Shown: in pieces, positions 6,701 through 11,582 of the stretch
How the letters are laid out: each line of letters begins with the position of its first letter
Position numbering within the stretch: position 1 is the stretch's first letter
NCBI GenBank assembly: GCA_023396535.1
Contig: JAEWWD010000066.1
Location: 1-11,582 of the forward strand
Source: Bacillota bacterium
GTDB taxonomy: Bacteria > Bacillota > Clostridia > Christensenellales > CAG-138
DNA length: 11,582 bases
Reading direction: 5' to 3'
The notes under the pieces: model-generated
What the model saw: the letters and a program-made list of their open reading frames with translations, nothing else
What the model was told of the DNA's origin: nothing
The model's database searches: none
Made by a program: the position numbers and the translations under genes

Positions 6701-7224
6701 TCCTGCAGCTCGATATAAAAATCGTCCCCGAATAGTTGCTTCAGGCGCTCCGCCAGCGCCTTTGCCTCGGGGTATTTGCCCTGCAGCAGACGCTGCGGGA
6801 TATCGCCCGCCAGGCAGGCGGACATGCAGATCAGCCCCTCGCAGTGCCGTTCCAGCAGGTCATAATCGATGCGCGGCTTGTAGTAAAAGCCGCGCAGGAA
6901 CGCTTCGGAGGAGAGGCGCATGAGATTTTTGTACCCGGTCTGATTTTTGCACAGCAGTATGAGGTGCGCGTATTCCCTGTCTCTCGGGCCGTCGCGATCC
7001 TCCATGGAGCGGGGGGCGACGTATGCCTCCATGCCGAGTATGGGCCGAATGCCCTCTTTTTTACACGCTTTATAGAACTCCACCACGCCGTACATGACGC
7101 CGTGGTCCGTAATGGCCAGGGCGTCCATGCCGTGAGATTTGGCGCACGCAACAAGCTCCTCGATGCGCGCAGCGCCGTCGAGGAGACTGTATTGCGTATG
7201 TACATGCAGATGTGTAAAGGCCAT
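3790..7224 (-). CDS. dnaE: DNA polymerase III subunit alpha with PHP domain (DnaE1 type)
   Basis: A C-family replicative polymerase of 1144 residues. The N-terminal PHP domain (about 1-275) starts HLHVHTQYSLLDG. The positions that bind metals in active PHP domains look filled: H5, H7, D16, H41, E66, H87, C137, D204 and H206. The polymerase active site has PDFDVDF (394-400, with D397 and D399) and the third aspartate D547 in LLKMDFLGL. A helix-hairpin-helix region lies around 825-875, and a clamp-binding motif QISLF sits at 906-910. An OB fold spans about 985-1065. The C-terminal tail lacks a recognisable DnaQ-like exonuclease. Firmicutes normally also have PolC, with DnaE extending primers; whether PolC exists here is not visible. 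The ATG is one base after the stop of the HPr-like gene, whose last codons supply the ribosome site, so translation is probably coupled. Confidence 0.97.
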   Translation of the reverse strand: MAFTHLHVHTQYSLLDGAARIEELVACAKSHGMDALAITDHGVMYGVVEFYKACKKEGIRPILGMEAYVAPRSMEDRDGPRDREYAHLILLCKNQTGYKNLMRLSSEAFLRGFYYKPRIDYDLLERHCEGLICMSACLAGDIPQRLLQGKYPEAKALAERLKQLFGDDFYIELQDHGIPAQKQVLPGLVQIAREIGAPTVATNDVHYVNKEDASVQDVLLCVQTNTFVDEHNRMRMEADEFYLKSEEEMRRALPQYPESIDITREIADKCHVDIAFGEKHLPGFTAPDGMANAAYLRKLCADGMQKKLPHADDAVRERLTYELSVIERMGFVDYFLIVWDFIDFAKRNGIIVGPGRGSGAGSLAAYCLNITDVDPLKYGLLFERFLNPERISMPDFDVDFCYERRQEVIDYVVQKYGADHVAQIITFGTMAARAAVRDVGRALHMPYGDVDKIAKMVPFELNMTLDRALSISPELRAAYQTEESVKTLIDFSRRLEGQPRHASTHAAGVVISRHPVMEVVPLQKNDESVTTQFPMGTLEELGLLKMDFLGLRTLTVIRDALDFIPKAGKPVPELDGMEYDDPRVYAMIASGETDGVFQLESAGMRQFMIQLKPDSFEDVIAGISLFRPGPMAQIPRYVGAKHGTVPVTYLHEKLMPILQNTYGCMVYQEQVMQIVRDLGGYSMGRSDLVRRAMSKKKHDVMAKERQNFIHGNQEEGVPGAVNNGVPAEIANRIFDEMMDFASYAFNKSHAACYAVVAYRTAYLKLYYKSEFMAALLNSYLGSVDDVAKYVYAARRMGIRILPPDVNKSCARFTVEDGNIRFGLCAVRNVGEAAMQAMVRERERGGAFTDFFDFVDRSEGLNKRTLEGLISAGCFDGMRHRRAQLMAVYERALEGSAQARKMREQGQISLFDLAGSSQSALKTASVQLPDISEFPHQVILDKEREAIGVYISGHPLDDFAAVLDALPYTVVQLQEADGLSAPRDNERVRTGGILSNVERKPTRAGNSMMGYAVLEGVTGAVELVLFPRTLAQVGDLFFPARAVKVSGRLNMRENQKNSILVDELLPLQDVVPTLYLRFDALTPERAQETVGLLARYPGNVPVVLYDVATGQRKLSPKELHVNLSDAFLREARSFAGDDNVKVAVR

Positions 7225-7225
7225 G

Positions 7226-7480
7226 TTATCCCTTGCGGGTCAATTCCACCATGGCGCTCATTGCGACGTCCTCATCTGGCCCGTTGACGAACAGATGGAT
7301 GGTATCCCCCTGGCCTACGCCAAGGGACAGCACGCCCATAATGGATTTCGCGTTGACTTTTTTGTTGCCCTTCTCGATGAGCATTTGCGAGGAAAAGCCG
7401 CTGGCAAGCTGTACGAACTGCGCAGCGGGACGCGCGCGCAACCCTTCGGGATTCTGAATAGTCAGCACCTTGTGTATCAT
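7226..7480 (-). CDS. crh: HPr-fold regulatory protein lacking the active-site histidine (Crh-like)
   Basis: An 84-residue HPr-family protein, the usual full length. The active-site motif reads GLRARPA (13-19): Arg15 replaces the histidine that HPr uses to accept phosphate from Enzyme I, so sugar phosphotransfer through it is not expected. The regulatory serine is intact as Ser46 in KSIMGV (45-50), the site phosphorylated by HPr kinase/phosphorylase. This pattern matches Crh of Bacillus, where residue 15 is Gln and the Ser46-phosphorylated form is a CcpA corepressor. Crh is also encoded directly after whiA in Bacillus, as here. I start at the ATG at 7480 because AAGGAGG is 7 bases upstream and the numbering then matches HPr; the GTG at 7483 is only 4 bases from that site. 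A CcpA/HprK partner is inferred and not in the window. Confidence 0.88.
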   Translation of the reverse strand: MIHKVLTIQNPEGLRARPAAQFVQLASGFSSQMLIEKGNKKVNAKSIMGVLSLGVGQGDTIHLFVNGPDEDVAMSAMVELTRKG

Positions 7481-7487
7481 CACGACG

Positions 7488-7494
7488 CCTCCTT
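7488..7494 (-). promoter_or_regulatory. Ribosome binding site of the HPr-like gene
   Basis: AAGGAGG, a perfect Shine-Dalgarno core, lies 7 bases before the ATG at 7480 and 4 bases before the adjacent GTG at 7483, favouring the ATG. It is the strongest such site in the housekeeping run, suggesting that this small protein is made in greater amount than its neighbours. Confidence 0.8.
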
Positions 7495-7519
7495 ATTCTT
7501 TTTTGCCCGCTGCGCACGT

Positions 7520-8443
7520 TCAGCGCAATTGCTCCGCAATACGCAGCAGCCTCTGCAAACGGTGGTTCATTCCGGATTTGCCTATTCCCGCCAGTTCGGC
7601 AAGCTCCTGCAGGCTGGCTTCAGGGTTGTTGAGTCTCAATTCAGCCGTTTCCCGAAGCGCAGGGGAGAGCCTTTCGTAATCGCGGTGGCGCAATATCGCC
7701 TGTATGGCGTCGAGCTGTTCGCCGGCGGCATACACTGTTTTGCCGATGTTGGCGGTTTCGCAGTTGCTGGTGCGGTTGATGTAGTTGCGAAGCTCCTTTT
7801 CCGCACGAGCATCCTCAAAGGACAGCGTGGCGGAGGATGCGCCCAGCAGCGCGAGGAAGGCGGCGATCCGGTCTCCTTCCTTCAAGTATACCACAGTTCG
7901 GTCCTTGCGGCGAACGGTTTTTAGCGGGCAGCACAAATCGCCTGTGTACTTACACAATGCCAGCGCGAAGGGCTCGCCGCGGCATACGATTTCCAGATGA
8001 TACGTGCGTTTGGGGTTGGAACACGAGCCAGCGCCCAGGAATGCGCCGCGAATAAACGCGCGGCGTTCCTCATCCGTAGCAAGATATGCTTCGGGAATTT
8101 CCTGCAGCAGCTCCGCGCCGTCGCCCGTGCGCCTGAAAAGGCCCGCCTGCGTAAGAAGCGGCTCCGCGCCGGGGCCGGTCAGCGTCACATCGGTAAACGC
8201 GATATGCCTGCGCTCCGTAGTGCGCAGCACTATTTCCGCCTGCACGTCGTAGAGCGAGGATGCGAGCGAGGCGAACAGCCGCCCGACCTCGTGCGTTTCA
8301 CTTGTGAACTCTACACCGAATATACTCCCCAGCCGCAGGGAGCCTGCCGCGTGAACGAGACCCAACAGCTCCGCGCGCTTTACGCGTTCCCCGCGCAGGC
8401 GGATACGGGCCAGCTCCTGCTTGACGCCTCTTGAAAAGGACAT
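7520..8443 (-). CDS. whiA: DNA-binding protein WhiA
   Basis: A 307-residue protein of the WhiA family, a sporulation regulator in Streptomyces and a factor affecting cell division and chromosome segregation in Bacillus. The N-terminal domain (about 1-85) begins SFSRGVKQEL. A LAGLIDADG-homing-endonuclease-like core follows, with its first helix around RAFIRGAFLGAGS (128-140); as in other WhiA proteins no nuclease function is expected. The segment NRTSNCETANIGKTVYAA (223-240) is strongly family-like. The C-terminal helix-turn-helix is at about 274-300 (ASLQELAEL ... GKSGMNHRLQRL). The ATG is three bases after the rlmN stop, with GGGGGA from the end of rlmN as ribosome site. In many Firmicutes rapZ and the yvcK-type gene precede whiA; here rlmN does instead. 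The HPr-like gene follows by 39 bases, the usual downstream neighbour. Confidence 0.95.
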   Translation of the reverse strand: MSFSRGVKQELARIRLRGERVKRAELLGLVHAAGSLRLGSIFGVEFTSETHEVGRLFASLASSLYDVQAEIVLRTTERRHIAFTDVTLTGPGAEPLLTQAGLFRRTGDGAELLQEIPEAYLATDEERRAFIRGAFLGAGSCSNPKRTYHLEIVCRGEPFALALCKYTGDLCCPLKTVRRKDRTVVYLKEGDRIAAFLALLGASSATLSFEDARAEKELRNYINRTSNCETANIGKTVYAAGEQLDAIQAILRHRDYERLSPALRETAELRLNNPEASLQELAELAGIGKSGMNHRLQRLLRIAEQLR

Positions 8444-8446
8444 ATA

Positions 8447-9535
8447 TTATCCCCCATCGGTTTCCTGCAGTACGCGGCGGCGCAGTTGCCCGCACGCGCC
8501 CTCGATATCCGTTCCCAGCTCGCGCCGTACGGTGGCGGAAATACGCCGCGCTTCCAGCCATTTGACGAACTGGGCGGCCCGCTTCCTGCCCGGCCCACGG
8601 AGCTGGCGTTCCGGCACGGGATTGAGCGGTATCAGGTTGACATGGCAGTTCAGGCCGCGGAGCCTGTCGCTGAGCGCAGCAGCGTCCGCTTCCGCATCGT
8701 TCACGCCTTCGATCAGGGCGTATTCTATGATGACGCGCCGTCCTGTCGCCTGAGCGTAATCCTTCGCGGCCTTCAGCACCTGCGCAATGGGGTAGCGGCG
8801 GTTGACGGGCATGAAGCTGTCGCGCTGTTCGTCGGAGTGCGCGTGCAGGGAAATGCACAGCGTCACATGTGGCGCGTCCTGCACAAGCCGATAGATTTCC
8901 GGCACCAGACCGCAGGTGGAAAGCGATATGTTGCGCGGGCTTATACCCAATCCGTCCGGCGCGGTGGCGCGCTTTAAAAACGTAACCACATTGTCGTAGT
9001 TGTCGAGCGGTTCGCCGCTGCCCATGAGCACGATGTTCGTTACGGCGCGGCCGCTCGCGGTGGGCGCTTCATCCCGCTCGATTGCCGCAACCTGGCCGAT
9101 GAGCTCGCCCACGGAGAGGTTTCTTACGCGACCCTCCAATGTGGAAGCGCAAAACGCGCAGCCCATGCGGCAACCGACTTGTGTGGAAAGGCACAGCGTA
9201 TTGCCGTGCTGATAGCGCATCAGCACGCCCTCGACCAGTTCTCCGTCGTCCAGCTCAAACAGATATTTGGCGGTGTCGTCGATTTGGGAGAGCAGCTTGT
9301 CGCGGATGCGCGCGCCGCCCCAGGGCAATCCCTGTAACCGTTCGCGCAGCGCGTTCGGGATGTTGGTCATTTCTTCGGGGCGTGCGCCGCGCAGCAGCCA
9401 GCCGTATACCTGACCGGCACGAAATGCAGGCTGATCCTGCAGCAGGGAAGCGATTTCCTCCCGCGTCATGTCCATCAGAGGTTTCCTGTTCGTATTCGCG
9501 CTGTCCGCTTGTCCTGTTTTATCGTATTCCGTCAT
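8447..9535 (-). CDS. rlmN: 23S rRNA (adenine-2503-C2)- / tRNA (adenine-37-C2)-methyltransferase, radical SAM
   Basis: A 362-residue radical-SAM enzyme that makes 2-methyladenosine at A2503 in the peptide exit tunnel of 23S rRNA, and in E. coli also at A37 of some tRNAs. The [4Fe-4S] cluster cysteines are C122, C126 and C129 (CRMGCAFC). The two mechanism cysteines align as C115 (TLCLSTQVGC) and C348 (IEGACGQL). MGSGEPLDNY (171-180) is the SAM-binding GEP motif. The N-terminal domain includes PAFRAGQVYGWL (36-47). The start is uncertain: the ATG at 9535 is 7 bases after the rsmB stop but has only a weak ribosome site, whereas Met21 at 9475 has AGGAAA 6 bases upstream and gives 342 residues, closer to the usual length. 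Cfr is unlikely given the chromosomal fmt-rsmB-rlmN context. The stop is three bases before whiA. Confidence 0.96.
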   Translation of the reverse strand: MTEYDKTGQADSANTNRKPLMDMTREEIASLLQDQPAFRAGQVYGWLLRGARPEEMTNIPNALRERLQGLPWGGARIRDKLLSQIDDTAKYLFELDDGELVEGVLMRYQHGNTLCLSTQVGCRMGCAFCASTLEGRVRNLSVGELIGQVAAIERDEAPTASGRAVTNIVLMGSGEPLDNYDNVVTFLKRATAPDGLGISPRNISLSTCGLVPEIYRLVQDAPHVTLCISLHAHSDEQRDSFMPVNRRYPIAQVLKAAKDYAQATGRRVIIEYALIEGVNDAEADAAALSDRLRGLNCHVNLIPLNPVPERQLRGPGRKRAAQFVKWLEARRISATVRRELGTDIEGACGQLRRRVLQETDGG

Positions 9536-9542
9536 TCTGCTC

Positions 9543-10841
9543 TTATGCCTTTCGCATCATGCGCGCGATAAAAAATCCTTCCGTGTGATCCCGGTGGGGA
9601 AGCAGTTGCATCATGCCTCCTTTAAGCCCGGGCAGGGCGGGGGGGAGGTACGGCGTCAGGTCGTCAAGAGAAAATTCCGGTCGGCGAGACAAAAAGGAGA
9701 GCACCTGCTCCTCGTTCTCCCGGCAGGAAATCGTGCAGCTCGCGTATACCAGCACGCCGCCGGGGCGCACATACGCCGCGCAGGCGTCCAATATGCGGCG
9801 CTGCGCTTGGGCAAGCTCTTCAATCGCCTCCGGCGACTTGCTGTAGCGCACGTCCGGCTTGCCCGAGGCTACGCCCAGACCGGAACAGGGCGCGTCTATT
9901 AGCACTACGTCGAACATGTCCTGACATTCGGGTACGGGCTCCGCCGCATCATGCACGCCGGTAAGCGCCTTAACATGCAGACGATCGAGCGTGCGGTCGA
10001 GCAATTCCTTGCGGTGTTCGTGCAGCTCCCATGCGGTGAGGTCGATTTCGCCGCACAGCGCGTACAGGTACGCGCTTTTGCCGCCGGGGGCCGCACAGGC
10101 GTCCAGCACCCGCATAGAGGGCTTTACGCCGCACGCACGGCAGACCAGCATGGAGCTTTCGCTCTGCACGGCGATACGGCCGCCCTCAAACAGCGTATCC
10201 TGCGCGACGTCATATCCGCGGGCGAGCTTCAGGCAGTTCGGGTCCAGTTCGCCTGTCGTGTAAGGCATATTGCGCCGGTCCAGCTCACTTGCGAGCTCCT
10301 TAGCCGTATAGGGCGGCTGCGGGCGAAGCGTCATGGGCGGGGGAGGGGCGCTGATCAGCGCCTCGGTTTCCGCTTCCCCGAACCGGTCCAGCCATTCCTC
10401 CACCAGCCACAAAGGCCAGCTGTACTGTATGCTCAGCCGCCGCGCCGCATCGGCGGGCAGCGGCGGCGGGGTATTCAAATTCCTGGCGAGCGCGCGCAGC
10501 GCGCCGTTGACAAAGCCCGCAAGTGGCGCTTTGCCGATCTCTTTTACAAGCCGAACGCTTTCGTTGACGGCGGCCGCCGTCGGTGTGCGAAGAAACAATA
10601 GCTCGCACGCGCCCATGCGCAGGATACCACGTATGGCGGGCTTTTGCGTCCCCTTCACATATTGGGCAAGCACATAGTCGATGTAAAGCATATGATCGAG
10701 CGTTTCGTACACAACTGCGGCCACCCAACGGGCGTCCTGCCCGGATAGCCCGCTCTGCGCCTTCTTGAGCCGCAGATTGGCGTACGCGCCCTTATCCGTA
10801 ATATCCAGCAGCGCTTCGAGCGCGACGCGCCGAACACTCAT
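9543..10841 (-). CDS. rsmB: 16S rRNA (cytosine-967-C5)-methyltransferase
   Basis: A 432-residue m5C methyltransferase that modifies C967 of 16S rRNA using SAM. An all-helical NusB-like RNA-binding domain fills about residues 1-130 (starting SVRRVALEALLDI), followed by a linker and the Rossmann catalytic domain. SAM motif I is VLDACAAPGGKS (245-256). The motif IV cysteine C319 lies in DAPCSGLG. The motif VI nucleophile C369 lies in YASCT. The C-terminus LLPHRDHTEGFFIARM is typical of the family, and the length matches E. coli RsmB (429). The start at 10841 overlaps the fmt stop by the four bases ATGA, implying translational coupling. The reading frame is open 111 codons further upstream, but that part is antisense-free shadow of fmt in another frame and has no family sequence. 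Confidence 0.96.
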   Translation of the reverse strand: MSVRRVALEALLDITDKGAYANLRLKKAQSGLSGQDARWVAAVVYETLDHMLYIDYVLAQYVKGTQKPAIRGILRMGACELLFLRTPTAAAVNESVRLVKEIGKAPLAGFVNGALRALARNLNTPPPLPADAARRLSIQYSWPLWLVEEWLDRFGEAETEALISAPPPPMTLRPQPPYTAKELASELDRRNMPYTTGELDPNCLKLARGYDVAQDTLFEGGRIAVQSESSMLVCRACGVKPSMRVLDACAAPGGKSAYLYALCGEIDLTAWELHEHRKELLDRTLDRLHVKALTGVHDAAEPVPECQDMFDVVLIDAPCSGLGVASGKPDVRYSKSPEAIEELAQAQRRILDACAAYVRPGGVLVYASCTISCRENEEQVLSFLSRRPEFSLDDLTPYLPPALPGLKGGMMQLLPHRDHTEGFFIARMMRKA

Positions 10842-11581
10842 GTCAGCACCAGCCCCGCAAGCCGCCGCCCGCACATGCAGGCCTTGGACTGCATGCGCTT
10901 GCAGCCGGGAATCTGCACCTCCAGCACCTCCACGGCGCGTCCGTCCCCACAGGCGATGAAAAGGCCGCATTTCGCGTCCCCAAAGCATTCGCCGGGCTCG
11001 GCCCCCTGCGGCAGGGCGACGTCCGCAACGCGGGTACGCCATATTTTGAAGGGTTCCAGCCCCATCATGCCATATGCGCCCGGCCACGGGTTGACGCCGC
11101 GCACGCGGTCGTGCACTTCCTGCGCGCTTTTGTGGAAATCGAGTTTTCCATCCTCTTTTTTGAGCACGCTGCATTTGGTGGCAAGCGCTTCGTCCTGCGG
11201 TGTGCGCGTCAGCGTGCCATCCATAAGCCGCGCGATGGTCTCCTCCAGCACCTGCGCCCCAAGCTCCGCCATGCGCGGATATAATTCCCCCGCCGTTTCG
11301 TCGGGCAGTATGTCGATTTCCCTATGAAGCAGAATATCGCCCGTATCCAGTCCGAGCGCCGTATACATGGTGGTGACGCCCGTTTTTTTCTCACCGTCGA
11401 TGACGGCCCATTGTATAGGGGCAGCGCCTCTGTATTTGGGCAGCAGCGAACCATGCACGTTGATGCAACCATGGTGAGGAATGGAAAGGTTTTCGGCGCT
11501 GAGTATCTGCCCGAACGCCGCCGTAACCATCAAATCCGGCGCGAACTCGCGCAGCATGGCTACGCCTTCCTCCGAGCGGAT
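10838..11581 (-). CDS. fmt: Methionyl-tRNA formyltransferase, C-terminal 247 residues (cut by window edge)
   Basis: This enzyme transfers a formyl group from 10-formyltetrahydrofolate to Met-tRNA(fMet) for translation initiation. The frame is open from the right edge, so roughly the first 70 residues, including the start of the Rossmann fold, are missing. Visible are FGQILSAENL, then INVHGSLLPKYRGAAPIQWA with the catalytic Asn and His, and LGLDTGD with the catalytic Asp. The C-terminal OB-like domain begins near VNPWPGAYG and ends with EVLEVQIPGCKRM. The tail after KRM is short and carries two extra cysteines (ACMCGRRL), which I cannot interpret. The stop overlaps the rsmB start (ATGA). The missing upstream part probably follows def, as is common, but that is outside the window. 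Confidence 0.96.
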   Translation of the reverse strand: MRSEEGVAMLREFAPDLMVTAAFGQILSAENLSIPHHGCINVHGSLLPKYRGAAPIQWAVIDGEKKTGVTTMYTALGLDTGDILLHREIDILPDETAGELYPRMAELGAQVLEETIARLMDGTLTRTPQDEALATKCSVLKKEDGKLDFHKSAQEVHDRVRGVNPWPGAYGMMGLEPFKIWRTRVADVALPQGAEPGECFGDAKCGLFIACGDGRAVEVLEVQIPGCKRMQSKACMCGRRLAGLVLT

Positions 11582-11582
11582 A

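Noticed and set aside
5893..6735. 280-codon plus-strand open frame within dnaE
   Set aside because: Antisense shadow of the DnaE PHP/polymerase region, with His/Val/Arg-rich composition and no family resemblance.
7139..7924. 261-codon plus-strand open frame across dnaE, the HPr-like gene and whiA
   Set aside because: It crosses three real genes in antisense and shows no domain.
10842..11174. Upstream extension of rsmB by 111 codons
   Set aside because: The extension runs through fmt in another frame, is Arg/Gly-rich and unlike RsmB. The family-like start MSVRRVALEALL is at 10841, in an ATGA overlap with the fmt stop.
1..11582. tRNA or rRNA genes, CRISPR arrays, insertion sequences, prophage or attachment sites
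   Set aside because: None seen: no regularly spaced repeats, no transposase or integrase reading frame, and almost no non-coding space outside 1200-1385.

Overview
All the genes I can support are on the minus strand, so the window reads from its right end to its left. Nothing here looks like a previously undescribed system. It is mostly a dense housekeeping operon, with an unrelated ABC transporter operon at the far left. The gene set and gene order (whiA, an HPr-like gene, dnaE, pfkA) point to Bacillota, probably a Clostridia-like lineage with fairly high GC. An uncultured Christensenellales- or Oscillospirales-type organism would fit, but that placement is inference from gene order and protein style, not a search.

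Housekeeping run (11581 down to 1386). In transcription order: the 3' part of fmt (Met-tRNA formyltransferase, cut by the window edge), rsmB (16S rRNA m5C methyltransferase), rlmN (23S rRNA/tRNA m2A radical-SAM methyltransferase), whiA (DNA-binding regulator), a small HPr-fold protein of the Crh kind, dnaE (DNA polymerase III alpha with a PHP domain), pfkA (ATP-dependent 6-phosphofructokinase) and an RlmCD/RumA-type 23S rRNA m5U methyltransferase. Junctions run from a 4-base overlap to 39 bases. I see no internal terminator, so the eight genes probably form one transcription unit. It ends at a strong intrinsic terminator (1319-1360). The run appears to join two neighbourhoods that are usually separate: the fmt-rsmB-rlmN translation/RNA-modification block and the whiA-crh-dnaE-pfkA block.

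Intergenic segment (1200-1385). This is the only sizeable non-coding stretch. It holds a hairpin over the last stop codon, the terminator, a small group of CAACT/AGTTG repeats, a near-consensus SigA-type promoter, and two inverted repeats of identical design (TTGAC-N6-GTCAA) covering the -35 box and the predicted start site. This is the layout of a repressor-controlled promoter, most likely of the TetR kind.

ABC transporter operon (1199 down to 1, running off the left edge). An ABC-2 type ATPase is followed 2 bases later by the first 117 residues of a membrane subunit. Sampled 60-base lines here are about 40-50% G+C against about 65-72% in dnaE, so the operon may be of different origin. An efflux role for a drug or toxic compound is plausible, but the substrate cannot be read from the sequence.

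The two points most worth following up are the HPr-like protein with arginine where HPr carries its phosphorylatable histidine (with Ser46 kept), and the double operator in front of the ABC operon.
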